Shown here: in pieces, positions 31,528 through 45,223 of the stretch
Numbering within the stretch: position 1 is the first letter of the stretch
Layout: each line of letters begins with the position of its first letter
NCBI RefSeq assembly: GCF_000006405.1
Contig: NW_003206658.1
Location: 613,341-677,340 of the forward strand
Direction of reading: 5' to 3'
DNA: 64,000 nt
Source: Perkinsus marinus ATCC 50983
Taxonomy: Eukaryota > Perkinsozoa > Perkinsida > Perkinsidae
The notes under the pieces: model-generated
The model's input: only the letters and a program-made list of their open reading frames with translations
The model's database searches: none
What the model was told of the DNA's origin: nothing
Made by a program: the position numbers and the translations under genes

Positions 31528-34500
31528 TTTCTCTGTCTGAGATAACAGCTCTATTGCAGTGATGGAGATCTTAGTAGGATGGATCACCTTGTGCCGTGCC
31601 CTTCGTTCATCCAGATCTTGCTGAGAGTGATGCTGAGAAGCCAAACGCTCCATTATAACGTCCCTCTCTCTCCTGTGTTTCTCCTTATCCGCCCTTATCT
31701 GATAGAGCCACGCGACTCGCGTGGCGCGAGACTTGTCACTGGATCAATCTCGTAAGAGAGGTTAATGTTGTACATAAGTTAGTTCACTCTCGAGGGCCTT
31801 CTTGACTTTCTTATCGTGAGTAACACGCTGAGCAGCCCTTACCGCCGCCTCGAGCTCACGTTCGAGGCGAGCAGCCCTACCAGGCAAGCACGGCGAATTA
31901 CCATGTCCTTTTGCGCGACGAAACAATAACCACAAGCCTTTGTCGAGATGCAAGAATCCTCCAACGTAGACCTAACCTCTGCTGTTCTCGTCGTGAAGCG
32001 GCCTCAACCTCGGTAACGTACTTTCGATCAACATCATCACTGCTGTTACTCCCAGTCTCCGCTGAGTCCCGCCCGCGTTCAGCCTAGTGAGCGCCCAATA
32101 CATCAACGGGTTCACCATGCTGGTATAGTTAACCTCTCTGCGGGCTTCCGATAAATCTTTTTCTCATTCATCATTCCGTCGGAGAGCGGCTTTGAGTCGT
32201 CGGCGATAGTCGCCCAGAAGCTCAGCATTCTTATCTAACGCGTGACCTTCCGCCTTCCGCTTTCGGAGATCTTAATTTCCAACGAAGCCAGTGTCTTGAA
32301 GATCGCCTCAGCCAAACCTTGAAGCGTCCTCTTCCGACGAGGCGCCTTCCAGCTGGCTTACCTATAAGTTTCAAGNNNNNNNNNNNNNNNNNNNNNNNNN
32401 NNNNNNNNNNNNNNNNNNNNNNNNNNNNNNNNNNNNNNNNNNNNNNNNNNNNNNNNNNNNNNNNNNNNNNNNNNNTGGGCCAGTTTACTCGGCGACGGTC
32501 TCCGGCGTGTGTGAAGGGACAGATACGTTGTGTCGACACAACACATAGCGCTATTTAGCAGTGATTCAAAGTTCTTCCAGGGTGTTGGGTTACATCCCAC
32601 CTTCGCCTCAGTAATTTGTCGTCCATTTTTTCCAACCTCCCGCCCACCCTGGCGATGTGGTATGGCACCTCACGTTACGTGTGAGGTTGGCCCCATCACA
32701 TTGGCCGAGGATCACACGTGTTTAGTGTCATCCTGCGGCCCACGATCCAACGCCGGGGAGGAAGGGAGCCGGATAAAAGATTTAATGGAAGCGCCGGGCG
32801 CTTAGCGCCCACTTGAAGTGGGCCACCTCAAGGCCTTTCCGGAGAAAGTCAAACGTTAAAGGAGCCCGACAGCGCCGACGGAATGTTATCTCGTGCTCCG
32901 GTGATATTGAGAGGTTCATCTGGTGCTGTCGCGATCTACATGGATGGATAGTTGCCGATACTGTGATACACGGCGAACAATCTACCCAGGCTTCCACTAG
33001 CCAGGAGTCTCACGAGAACGAAGTGGTCAGGGCGAAGTTCTGAAGGTTTCTTTGAAATTCTAGGTTTTCTGGCGCATAATGCCTATGGAAGTGAGTTGTC
33101 GTTCTATTCGGCGTGCATGGTGGCGGCGGTATCTGTCATGCATTCTTGACCTACACTCCAAGTACGGAATTCAATATGATGATCGTGGGGCCCAATCAGA
33201 GCGAGGTGAGCTCAGCCCGAAGCCTGGCGCGCCATTGATTGGCACATTGGATCGCTCTCTGCCAGTCCCTGTGTCCAGACTCTGGACTTCAGAGACTCTC
33301 TGGCAGAGAGTCTGGACACAGGGACTGTTATCACGCGCGATGCGAACTCGCGCATCGATGGGCTCTATCAAAGTTCCAATACTTTCCCTGCGAACAGGTT
33401 GGTAATGAGCAATATTGGCAATTTGCATTGCAAACTCTGCAATGATCTCACACTCAGTCGCTTCAACCGAAACATGTCAAAGGAGTCGGACGACTCGATT
33501 TGTTGTTTCGTGCCAACCGACTCTGACTTCCGGATGGAAGCTACCAGGCATCAGCGCGAACAGAACCCCAACGGCCTGTTATGATCGGTTTGTTCGCTTA
33601 TGTGATGTACCCATAAGAGTCTCACGTGTCTTATGATAAGACGTCATGATGTAATGAAGAGGAAAACGGTGCCCTCACCGAGTCGCTCACAAAGGCCAAA
33701 GCTACCTGACTCCGGGTGTTACGAAACACCGTCGGAATCCCTAATTTCCTACACCATAGTGCGCGACAACATACCAGCTAAAACATTCACGTAAATGAAC
33801 AACACGAACTCGGAAACCCCAATGGGAGGCAGTGTCTCCCATTGGGGTTTCCGAGACACCGTAGTAAATCAGTGGCACAGATACGTAGATATCATGGAGG
33901 GGATACGCCAACGAGTCACTCGACAAAGTGAAACACGCCAACGGCAGCTAACAATTCAAGATGAGATATTATCTCCAGACCTCGAGACATCTGAACTTCA
34001 GATAATCTGAAAATCCTCGTGGACGTTCAACTACACACCACAGATCAGTGTGTTCAAAACAGTTCACAGAATACCATGCAACAGGTGAAGGCTGGCCAAC
34101 TGCCGCAAAACCTAGTAAGGATGCATCTGACACCCCAAGACTCTGTCCTCTCATCTGTGCCCCACGAATAGCATAAAAACAAGGGGCGATCTGTCTACGA
34201 CAAGGTAGCATATATCCAGGTTCATCATAGAGGACTGTAGCCACTTCTGGTCTAGAACTAGCTTCCCAATTTGGGAAGCTGGTTCGACCGACGAGCTGCG
34301 CGAAACAAAACGCCTTCTGCCGCAGTTAGATGGCCGGGATAGCTCTGTTCTGGGACGCTTTCTCACACTCAACGGTGGCTTTTCGATACCCGGAGGGAGC
34401 AGTTCATCTGACGACAGTGATTTGTCAGATTCTGAGTATGGTGGAGGCCCTCCACTGGAGGGTGACGTGAAGACGCGGACATTGTCTTTCACAATCTTTC

Positions 34501-37500
34501 TGGGAAAAAGCATGAGTGGCTACCAAGCTTGGTGTCAAGCTGTCAGCTTCGTCAGTGACTCGTGGTCTCCGAGGCGTGTCCGACAACTCGTGGCTGGTGA
34601 AACCGTTTCCCTTCCCTAAGTGTTCCTACGAGACTCGTATATGAGTTTAGCCTCAGCCCAACGACCAGACAATGTCTCCCGCGAAGTCTATAGGCTTTAT
34701 TCCTATGTACCAATGTTCGACCACCTGCAGCTGACGCAACACGACACTCAATAGGAATTTGCGAGGGGTATATAAAAATTACTGGAAAAAGGCTGTAACC
34801 GGGATTCGAACCTCAGTATGTGAATCGATAATTTCGATTCAATGTCGAGGCTCGATTCGACTCTCCAACTTTTAATCAAACAATTTTGGTGAGATTGACC
34901 AATCGACTCGAGATCAAGCCTCGAAAGTCGCAACTTTCAGGAGTTTGGTTCGTAGCAATGTTTACATTGTACCTTCCAAGTATCAGAGCGATCATCATTG
35001 ATTTCAAGAAAAAACGCACATTTATCGCGATTGCATATCAAATTGGCACCCACTGTATATTCGCAGATATCAGCCCCCCTCCCAACGGCTTCTGAATTGT
35101 CTTTGCGAAGACTTTTCAAGCGCCCACCACTGGTAACAAACGTCGCAGATCGAGTCTATTTTACTGTCAATCGTTCGCGTGGTGCTAGACATGTTCATCA
35201 ACACGATCGCTCGTGGACGCTTGCAAGACTCCTGCCGTCGCTTCATTATCGGCAACTGCTTCAACTCCAAGCGGCGAATCGTCGCAGATGATCTCCTCTT
35301 CTGATACTGCACGTGCAAACGAAGATGGACGAGATCATCCAGCGATCGACGCGCCCACCATCGCCATCTTGATCTCCATTAGAAGCTCCTTCCTCCGCTT
35401 CTTCCCACTGTTGCAGCGCCAGATGTACCCACTCGTCTTTCTCTCGATTGAGGTTACCCAGCATCTCTCGATCTCTACGTGTCATTTGATTGACATTCTA
35501 ACACTCATAATGCAGAGTCCTCATCGGAATGACTCTCACAGCGGGGTCATATTTCTCCCATTCCTCATCGCCGACAGCACCATCCTCCACCCTCTCTCGC
35601 TCCGCCTGAGACACAGTCTAAGGCAACGTATTAACGGCAGCTGAAGAGGACCACCTCGGCCTTCTTCCGTCGTTCTTTTTTATCGGACGGCTCAACGATA
35701 GGGTCCGCTATAGGTAGATCGAGCTCGACACCCTGAAGGCGAATGAACGTCGGCTCGACTACGGAAGGTTCACCTTTCTCGAGTGAAGATAATTGTTAAT
35801 CAGCGATCCCTGGGAGGTTAACAGCAGCTGTTCTGCACGAGCACGGATCCTGAGCAATACCCAGTCTCACTGGAAGACAATAGTGCACCGATAAGACAAC
35901 TCATCCACACACAAGCATCGATCCAGCTTTATCAGAGCTCGGAGAAGAGGACCCGTTTAGGTGACTATAATATGCTATTTGGAACGGTATTGGTAACCAA
36001 CAATAGCTGTTGCTCAATGCAGAGTAACTCACACGAACTCCTCGAACTGGTTGGGATACATGACCGTCTTCAAATGGTCTGTCCTTATGTCATCCATTTC
36101 CCTTCTCCCATGGATAGTTTCTCGCTGTGAAAACAATATCGCTGTTAATAACTCAGAATCGTTCACAATGACCTCAAGTTGCCGATAGCAACAACGTACC
36201 CGTTGTACGATGGTGTTTCGTTGCTCCTGTGCGAGCTTGTGCAGTCGCCGTAGTTCAATCTTCTCCTTCTCCCCATCGCACTCATAGTTGGCCCGCTTAA
36301 GTTCTTCAATCTGCTCATCCAGCCATTCTGAGTGACTGTCTTTATCCAGTGTTATGGATAGCGGAGCCTCACTGTCATTGAGTGAATGGGCAGTCTCAGA
36401 GGCAGCAGCAGCAGCAAGCTTGTGTGTTATCCAGTTATATTTCTCTGCTTCAAGACGGTCCATCGGCTGTCCAGGTCGCGCACAAAAGTGGACGTTCATA
36501 AAAGTTCGCCACCTTACTGAGTCACTGTTAGAGAGCTCGCGCAGGAGAATGCGTCTCTCGAATTCCTCTTGTCGTGCATAGAGATCGTAGAGACTATCAG
36601 GGATGGGTCGGAGATCATCATCATCATTCTCCTCCTCGTTGGAGACCTAGTTGATGGCCTCGTTGAAGTGCAAATACTGGTAGCCTTACGTACCCTAATC
36701 CCGTATCTTTTCTCGATGTCCTTTATCCTTTGACGAGATGCACTCAACTCTTGTGCAAGTTTGGTCATTTCCTCTGAAAAATTGAATCGTGAAGCTAATC
36801 ACACGCTGTAGCACATGTACAGGAATCTTCTGATGAACACCTGTTCACCATGCTCAGGTAAATACTCGTCAAGCGTGGAGTCCTCAGCGCATCCAGAGGG
36901 CTGCGGACCCACCCTCCTGTTCCTCCTTCTCCTGCTTAATTCTCGCTACTTCCAAGGACAAATCGCTTATCTCGCCAACAGGTAACACACTGCACGATGA
37001 CTGATGGCTTAGGTATCAAGGACAAGTAACCTACTCCCGAGACGTGACGAAGGTCTCCTCCGCCTCCCTCTTCACGGATTCCACCTCTTCGATGAACCCC
37101 TTGGCCTGGTCATTGAGTGGAATCACACCCGGCTTGAGGAGCTTTTACTATCACTTTTAGTAAAGCCTCTAACCTCTTTGTTCTTAGCTCGAGCCTAGCA
37201 AGGTCAATAGCCGACCTCGATGAGTCCCTTCTTCTCGCTAGAGCGTCTGATCAGGACCTATCCAGGTGACCGCGCGCCACAACACTCTCATTAGACGCTG
37301 GCATGTCAGTTGGTGCAGTAAAAGGACCATTAGACTTCTACCCTATCGGATAGAAGGAATCCAAGCTGGTCCAATCTCGAGATATTATGAGTGATCAACA
37401 CATACCAACGATTCTGTATTGCTATAGTATAAGGGGCACTGGAGCGCCAATACCACACTTTTCACAACTTACGATAAGAAGCTTCTAACGATCTCTCCAA

Positions 37501-37719
37501 CTCCTCCAATTGGGCATGTAAACAGCGATGAGGGCTGATGGAGGCCACCTGAGGGCACCACCATGAATGCTGAGCGCTGAATAGATCACTAACCATGAGC
37601 CTAAGGCGGCACAGTGTTGGCTGCCAACGGCAACTTGAAAGTGAGTTGATGCTTGGCGCGCGCGATTGACTTGAGACTCGCGGAAGCCATTGTAATCGAT
37701 CTAACAGTCGGGGTTTCAT
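31528..37719 (-). CDS. Coiled-coil protein, multi-exon, unknown
   Basis: A chain of Glu/Lys/Arg-rich exons runs on the minus strand. 37719-37465 ends LHAQLEELERSLEASYRK. Near 37200 is LARLELRTKRLEALLK, near 37080 AKGFIEEVESVKREAEET, near 36960 ISDLSLEVARIKQEKEEQE, and near 36760 TKLAQELSASRQRIKDIEKR. 36640-36030 is the longest exon (LYDLYARQEEFERRILLREL, later WLDEQIEELKRANYE). Further blocks lie at 35800-35300, 34513-34160 (Ser/Pro-rich), 32360-32170 and 31950-31770, with a last exon ending LLSQTEKS at 31528. The pattern suggests a long coiled-coil structural protein, for example of the cytoskeleton. The N gap and 32.6-34.1 kb interrupt the chain, so two genes are possible. No motor or other domain was seen. 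Confidence 0.5.
31707..31725. repeat. 19-nt palindrome, 1-nt centre
   Basis: Perfect 9-nt arms GCCACGCGA and complement flank a single C. Confidence 0.85.
32376..32475. other. Assembly gap (100 N)
   Basis: One hundred Ns, a conventional scaffold spacer; true size unknown. It splits the coiled-coil gene. Confidence 0.99.
33263..33327. repeat. Inverted repeat, 21-nt arms
   Basis: Perfect arms (CAGTCCCTGTGTCCAGACTCT-type, 21 nt) are separated by a 23-nt loop that itself contains partial copies of the arm ends. Confidence 0.9.
33809..33855. repeat. Inverted repeat, 20-nt arms
   Basis: Perfect arms beginning CTCGGAAACCCCAATGGGAG flank a 7-nt loop (GCAGTGT). Confidence 0.92.
34260..34280. repeat. 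21-nt palindrome in a coding exon
   Basis: Arms AGCTTCCCAA and complement flank one T. It lies inside a minus-strand exon, is exactly 7 codons long and leaves the frame open (it encodes ASQIGKL). Confidence 0.85.
34797..34880 (-). repeat. B-box element with fold-back
   Basis: Minus strand reads GAATCGAAATTATCGATTC (fold-back), then ACTGAGGTTCGAATCCCGG and a TTACAG that could be a 3' splice site. It lies between exons of the coiled-coil gene. Confidence 0.5.
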
Positions 37720-37879
37720 TCAAGTCTCTCGTTGCATTGCGTGGCAGCACTCAGGGAGGTAGATAGTTTTTCTGAGATTGATTGAGCAACAAGGCGGGTG
37801 TGAAGTCTGGGAACCAATCCTTGTGAGGCGTTGCGGACTCTGGTACTCGCTCGTACGCGGAACGTATTTGACTCATCCG

Positions 37880-38777
37880 TTACGCGGATATATCGGTAAT
37901 ATATTCAAATTCTCCTCTCCTGCCCCTGCCTGAGACCGGGTTGGTTGCTCTTTTCTCTCGCTGCGTGCCCTGGAGCCGTTCAGGGTCTTCGAGATTTACA
38001 AGCTCATAATTATAACACGATACACCTTGCAACTGGAGACCAATGCAACCAAACCACTGTTGATCTTTGATCACCTTCGTGCTATTCATGAGAGATGTAA
38101 CGGGTGGGCCTTTCAATGACAAGCGTCCCACACCAAAGCCGCGCGTTTCCGGCACCCCAGTGGCTTTAAGCGGGCGGGGAAAGTCTGCTTGTGATACCGG
38201 GTACGGCGGGGAACATGTCCAGTCCAGCAGTATGTGGGACATTTTCACAACAGGAGGAGAATGACGATACCAGTACACGAGCGAGGCGCAATACATCTTA
38301 TGTGCTTCCTTAAGACATGTGTCAGCATCTACAGAATTTCATACACGTTTAATTTTCTCGGTGTTGCTGTTTTACAGGATGCCAAGATCGCGGCTGTGAG
38401 TTGTGTAAAGCCGGTGAAACTTATTGAGTGGTTTTTGTGACTCATGCTAATTACAAAGCGTTTCTCAAACACCCATCGTGGTGTTGTCAATTGTAGTACT
38501 TTAGTACGAACCATCAGTAGAAGCTCACCAGGCGAACAGTCACCAACCCGAAAGATCGAAACTTTGAAATGCTGGCGGGCCATCTCGCCGAAATTATCAT
38601 GGAAACTCGAGTACAACGGAGGGATCAAAAAGGCAACTCTTCCAGTTAGTATCGGCTCATTGTTGCGGATTACTGAATGTTCAGCATCAGCAAAAAGTCG
38701 TCAAAGTCAACTGAGAGTGGCGGAAATTTATCATCATGTGAGTCAACCAAGGCTTCTTTCGCGACATCCTCCGTCAT
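37880..38777 (-). CDS. Unrecognised protein gene, two blocks
   Basis: The likely start is MTEDVAKEALVDSHDD (38777). The frame breaks at a run of five T (minus strand; 38692-38696) and one extra T would join it to FADAEHSVIRNNEPILTGR. It then runs through FLIPPLYSSFHDNF and VGDCSPGELLLMVRTKVL to NVYEIL (38329). A second block, 38296-37880, reads on as SLVYWYRHSPPVVKMS to the stop. The composition is that of a globular cytosolic protein; no family was recognised. It is head-to-head with the PKA gene, with 124 bp between start codons. The single-base shift may be a sequencing or consensus error. The link between the two blocks is not splice-proven. Confidence 0.5.
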
Positions 38778-38901
38778 GTTATTCTACCACTAGCTCTCTG
38801 ATAGCTCTCGTAGTTTGTCGAAAGATGGTTACCGTTTGAGCGGGAACTTCCTTGATCGTGGTCTTCCGTGATTCGAGGCCCGCAATGCGATATTGACGGG
38901 G
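38778..38901. promoter_or_regulatory. Divergent intergenic (probable shared promoter)
   Basis: Only 124 bp separate the start codons of the unknown minus-strand gene and the PKA gene. Both must be driven from here unless upstream non-coding exons overlap. No TATA box is evident. Confidence 0.35.
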
Positions 38902-40467
<1,566 letters not shown>

Positions 40468-40652
40468 GAACATTGTTGATGATATTACAGTTGCAATGGA
40501 TATGAGCTGTACATATCGTCTTCTCATGGTATCTTGATATGGAAGATACTCATCGGTGTTCGAAACACATTATGGCTTGAATTGCAGTATAGTGCGCGGG
40601 GTTGGTTCAAGGGAACACTTACGATCCCTGGAGATACTCGTATCCTTGCAAC

Positions 40653-41046
40653 TTAGTATTATCTATAACTAGGCCTTCGTGACGAAGGGGCGGAGTTCAC
40701 TTAGTCCACGTCTATTGATTAGATCAATGAATTTGACCTAGGTCCCCGGTTCGATTCCCGGGTAGTCTACCCGGGGTAGAACATGTTTCCGTCATTGAAG
40801 TTTTTCGTGCATGTCTTTTCGAGCTGTTCGTATAACCGAGTTTTCTGATTTTTGCATACACAGCATTTAGAGGAGTCGTTTGATCTATCTGGCAGTCTCC
40901 GACGCTCGGCAATCAAGCCAGATTAATTCTGCACGCACGCACGACGCGAAAGTGCCTGTTATTGCGGTATTATACCGCCGGTATATGCTCCGCTCGCTTC
41001 CCTCGCTCCGCAATTACTTGTTATTATAGTTATTAATTATAGTAAC
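40653..41046 (+). mobile_element. Second copy of the TIR/tRNA-like element, diverged
   Basis: It has the same order as the element at 15.56 kb: an imperfect A/T-rich terminal inverted repeat, TAGGCCTTCGTGACGAAGGG and GCGGAGTT, the B-box CCCCGGTTCGATTCCCGGG, a (GCAC)n-like tract (about 40935), GCTCCGCTCGCTTCCCTCGC and the other terminal repeat (about 41018-41046). It sits in the convergent spacer between the PKA and transporter genes. Confidence 0.65.
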
Positions 41047-41229
41047 ACTACTGCGAGAGCAACTTGAAACGTCTGAAAATCACGGTTAGAGCAAGTTGAC
41101 AGTATTGCTGTTTGCAGCGATTTGCGAATCATTCTGCAGCGTCCCGATCATCCCCAATCTGACAGCAATCAACTATCGCGACTCACAGATTAATTTCCGA
41201 GAGGAGAAGAACAAATCAGAGCATGTGTT

Positions 41230-44177
41230 TCATTCTTTGCAAACTCCGAACGCCTCTCTGTTGCTTACTTCCTCGCTACGACTACTGTGCTTGTCGGTCC
41301 TCGAGTCGGCCTCCTCCAATTCAACGATGTTGTAAGTACCGTTCTTCCCCAGCCACGAAGATTGTATCCTTCGCCACAGACTATCATGACAAGGGTCTGA
41401 GGGCTCCTCGACCAACAGCGAATCAGTCTGTCGAGCATTTGGTATCAAGAGCCGTACCAAAACCAACGGCACCAGTGGTGCGATACACGATAACAGACTG
41501 GCCTCCCAAAGGCGAGAAAACTTAGATCCCTCGTTCGGAGACCCATCAGGCGTGACCCCGAGATGATCGAGAATCACAGCGCCAAAGTAGCCAGCTAAAT
41601 TAGCACTGAGATTACTCGCCCCAGCGAGCAAAGCGTACATGGTAGATTCCAAACCGCTAGGGCAACTTTGACTGAGCAAAACAATGGCAGGCATCCAATT
41701 GAACTCACCGAGTATGATACCAAGAGCCGAAGAGGAGATAACAAAGATTCTATCAGAAATTCCGAGGTGGGTAATGTTGAATCGAGTGTAGACGACAATG
41801 TTGAGCAGACCAACAGTAGAGCACAAGATACTGGAGAACGAGAAGATCCATGGGTAGCGCCAATGTTTCATATAACGATTATAGATGTACATCCCCCCTA
41901 GGCTGCAGATAGATGCGACAATCCCTGAGGAGAATATCATATCATACTATACTCCAACGGCAGAACTGTGTATGAGCATGGGCTCGACTCACCAAGGGCT
42001 GTCGTGTAGAAGACTGTGTCAAAATGAGGGCCCTCAGGATACTGTTCGGGAGTGTCTGTGAAGAAGTAGAAGGAAGCACCATGGGTCCCAAAGTGCATCT
42101 AAATGTTGGTTTTATGGCAGTGTCAGGGCGGAGGGACCCAGACTTTGTTACACAATTTTGTATGAACATGAAGAGGTTTTGCTTGGCTATTAGAGGCCGC
42201 GTCAACAAAGTAAATAACGATACAACGACGAGGCCAAGGATGCCGGCGGCGAGACATTTGCGCTGTAACTGAAACATCACGCAGAATGCCGCTGTGCGGT
42301 ATGCTTCCCTCCCACACCGCTGTCACAGGGCTACCACCGCGCAGAGCGATGCAAAGATTATCTTCTACTTGAGCTCATCTACCCAAAGTCGAGAAACTAA
42401 GATCCAATTGCACAATCTCACCTGTCTTTCAATGATGGAGTAAATCGCCAAGAAGATACCGCCGACACCGATTACGAGTGACAAACACGTCATCTCCCAG
42501 AAAACAAGTTTTCTACTTCCATCAGGTTCATTCCGAGCGGAGCGAGGTTCTCCCAGTAGATTGAAGACGATTACGGGCAAGAGTAGTGCTGCGAACGGCA
42601 TCGCCAACCAATAGACCGAGAATGGACCGATGGTGTCTATAAGAGGTCCAACCAGTAATACGCTGAATGTTCGAAATACTGATATGCCGACCCATACGAA
42701 AGTGATCAAGTCGGGGCCGCATCTAGGGCACTCCTTCAATTTCGCAGCGTACATACCCTCTGACAGAAGATCACATATCGAGCACTGCAAAAAGATGCAG
42801 AAATAGCAGACTAAGGCAACAGCAAGTATCACCGGCCTTATAGCAAGAAGAAGCATTGCAAGCAGGGCTATAATTGTCGATATGAACATATAGGGTAGTT
42901 TATGGAAAGCGAATAGAGGCAGACGGTCACTGAGGAGGCCAATAAGAGGCTTGATGCTCCAAGGGATGTTAATGGCACTCCGGTATACCTGGAAGGATAA
43001 TTGACAATTTGGGGGGAATAACGGTGATTATAGTAAGGTACGAAGTGTGCGATATGGCATAGGCGTCCCAGCTATCGGCAAAGGCGCCACAACGGTTGGC
43101 ATAGCTGCCCCAAGTATAGGTCACGGTATAGTGCCTTGAGGATTGCCATATATGGCCTAACGATTGGCATAGCCGTCTCGAAGATTGGCCTAGCCGCCCC
43201 GAAGATTGGCCTCGGTACCCCAACGACTGGCATAGGCGCTCCGGCAATTGGCATGAGCGCCCCAAAGATTGACGTCGGTACCCCAACGACTGGCATAGGC
43301 GCTCCGGCAATTGGCATGAGCGCCCCAAAGATTGACGTCGGTACCCCCAACGACTGGCATAGGCGCTCCGGCAATTGGCATGAGCGCCCCAAAGATTGAC
43401 GTCGGTCCCCCAACGACTGGCATAGGCGCTCCGGCAATTGGCATGAGCGCCCCAAAGATTGACGTCGGTACCCCCAACGACTGGCATAGGCGCTCCGGCA
43501 ATTGGCATGAGCGCCCCAAATATTGACGCCGGCGCCCCAACGACTGGCATAGGCATCTTAACGATTGATATTAGCGGCGGCGCCCTCAGGATAGCAGCCG
43601 TGGTGACAGCGGGAGGGATACACAATCCGAATTTATCGTGTAATTGTGCGCATCGCCAATATGATATGCAACTGCGATCATAGCTACATCATGCCTCAAG
43701 CTTACTCATAACGCTATAAGGATCATAAGCATAGGCCTCATGCTCAGCATTGCCATGCTCCTTTTGGCGATACTTCGATAAGCATGAACGAGGAATTTTA
43801 CCGACATTCTCGATCTATGAACAGCTAATGCTATTCGGATGAGATTATGCTAGAGCGGCGACGTTCGCGGAAACAAGACAGATCGCATTACCTCACCCTC
43901 TTACCTGCAAATCTGTGCCGGACACCTTGTACTCACGCAGGACGAAATCAATAGGCGTTCCGGCCAAACCACCGTCTCCTCCGCCGCATACGAAGCCTTT
44001 CAGTATGTGTTGTATTATATGCAACCCTATGAGGAAACTACAGCCGAAAATGGTACGCAGTCTATAGAAATAAGGCTGCTCCTCTGCAGCGGACTCGGTC
44101 ATGCGAGACGGGAAGACTGAGACTGAAGCCATTGAGTGGATACTGAGTTGCATGCTAATTCCTAGGGTAGGTCTCAA
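41230..44177 (-). CDS. BT1-family folate/biopterin transporter
   Basis: Five exons (about 44177-43905, 42988-42422, 42268-42152, 42099-41993, 41924-41230) are joined by introns 42989-43904, 42269-42421, 42100-42151 and 41925-41992, all in phase. Family marks in order are NIPWSIKPLIGLLSD after the first helix, ICDLLSEGMYAAK, DLITFVWVGISVF, FYFFTDTPEQYPEGPHFDTV, and GEFNWMPAIVLLSQSCPSGL followed by MYALLAGASNLS. At least ten hydrophobic spans are visible. Members move folates, pterins or related substrates across plasma or plastid membranes; the substrate here is unknown. The C-terminal tail (about 60 residues) is hydrophilic and probably cytosolic. The start ATG is uncertain among 44177 and two later Met codons. 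The first intron is long (916 bp) and holds a minisatellite. Confidence 0.88.
43080..43560. repeat. Minisatellite, 63-bp units of 21-bp sub-repeats
   Basis: About five and a half copies of a 62-63 bp unit (43219-43560) contain CCCCAACGACTGGCATAGGC, GCTCCGGCAATTGGCATGAG and CGCCCCAAAGATTGACGTCG as three related 21-mers. Diverged 21-mers extend left to about 43080. The period is a multiple of three, so it is open in several frames on both strands. It lies wholly within intron 1 of the transporter gene. Confidence 0.9.
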
Positions 44178-45223
44178 GATCTGACTCGAGGCGAGAGCAC
44201 ATTCAATGGTAAGTTGCTCACACGTCCACAGTGTTCAAAGAAGCGCGATATGGTACAAGCTGTAGTGAGTGAATGAAAACGTCTGATGACACTAACTCAA
44301 CACATCCAGCCTGGATCATGATCCAGGTGATGGTGGAGGCTTGAGTATGCAGACGAGGTATATTCCGAATGGTTTACTCGGAATGAGTGATAATGCTACC
44401 AGATCAGGAGAACATCAGTGTCTCATGTCATCGTCTTCGGATTCCGATATTAAACAGGTGCATCTTGTCCGAAAAAAAATTGACGGCAACGGTTCCAGCT
44501 AACGACTGCTCCCCAACAACCATGGCGGTGGAGAATTGAGCAGTCGAATAACGGTCCCGAAAGGCTCGGAATCTCAATTCTACAGCATTTCCAGGTCAAA
44601 TTAACTTTTAACCAACAAGTTTAATTGTTTGCCTACTCGTCTAATGTTTTACCTTTATCGTTAACATTGTACTCGGGGTTCCAATCGAATACCCAAAAAG
44701 ATTAATGTTATACCCATTTTATTTGAAAGTTGAAGAGTCTAGTTTAAGCAATGGATGCCACTACCACCATGTAAGTCCGACCAACACCAAGGGCCTCCAA
44801 ACTAGTGACCCTCGGATGGTAATGTGTTGCTATTTCCAACAAACCGACTAGGAACAACCAGGGAATTGCGATAGTTGATAAACGCAACAAATGATGTACT
44901 TTCTCGTAAGAATATCCTTCTGAGATGATGATGATGATGACAATCTATGGATACTAGCTCATGGCAGGGTATCTTTTCGTTCTACAATTACACAATAGTT
45001 GTGATGACTTCAATAATAACAGTAAAGCAATTCTCCAACAGCAACAACAAGCCACGCCGAAAACAACAGTAACGTCTTAGTCGCCACGAGCAACGTCTGT
45101 GACAGCGCTGACTCCAGCTCGTTGGGCGGGGCCAATGATAGTGTTAGTCTACACGATCTCGATGAGTAACCAGATGACTATATGATGACTTGAATCATAT
45201 GTAGGATGAGAGATGGTAGGTGA
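44178..45223. other. Intergenic, nothing supported
   Basis: A short GATGAT microsatellite occurs near 44925. No gene is seen. Confidence 0.35.

Noticed and set aside
43072-43683. Several overlapping ORFs on both strands
   Set aside because: They are produced by the 63-bp minisatellite, whose period is a multiple of three, and lie in an intron of the transporter gene.
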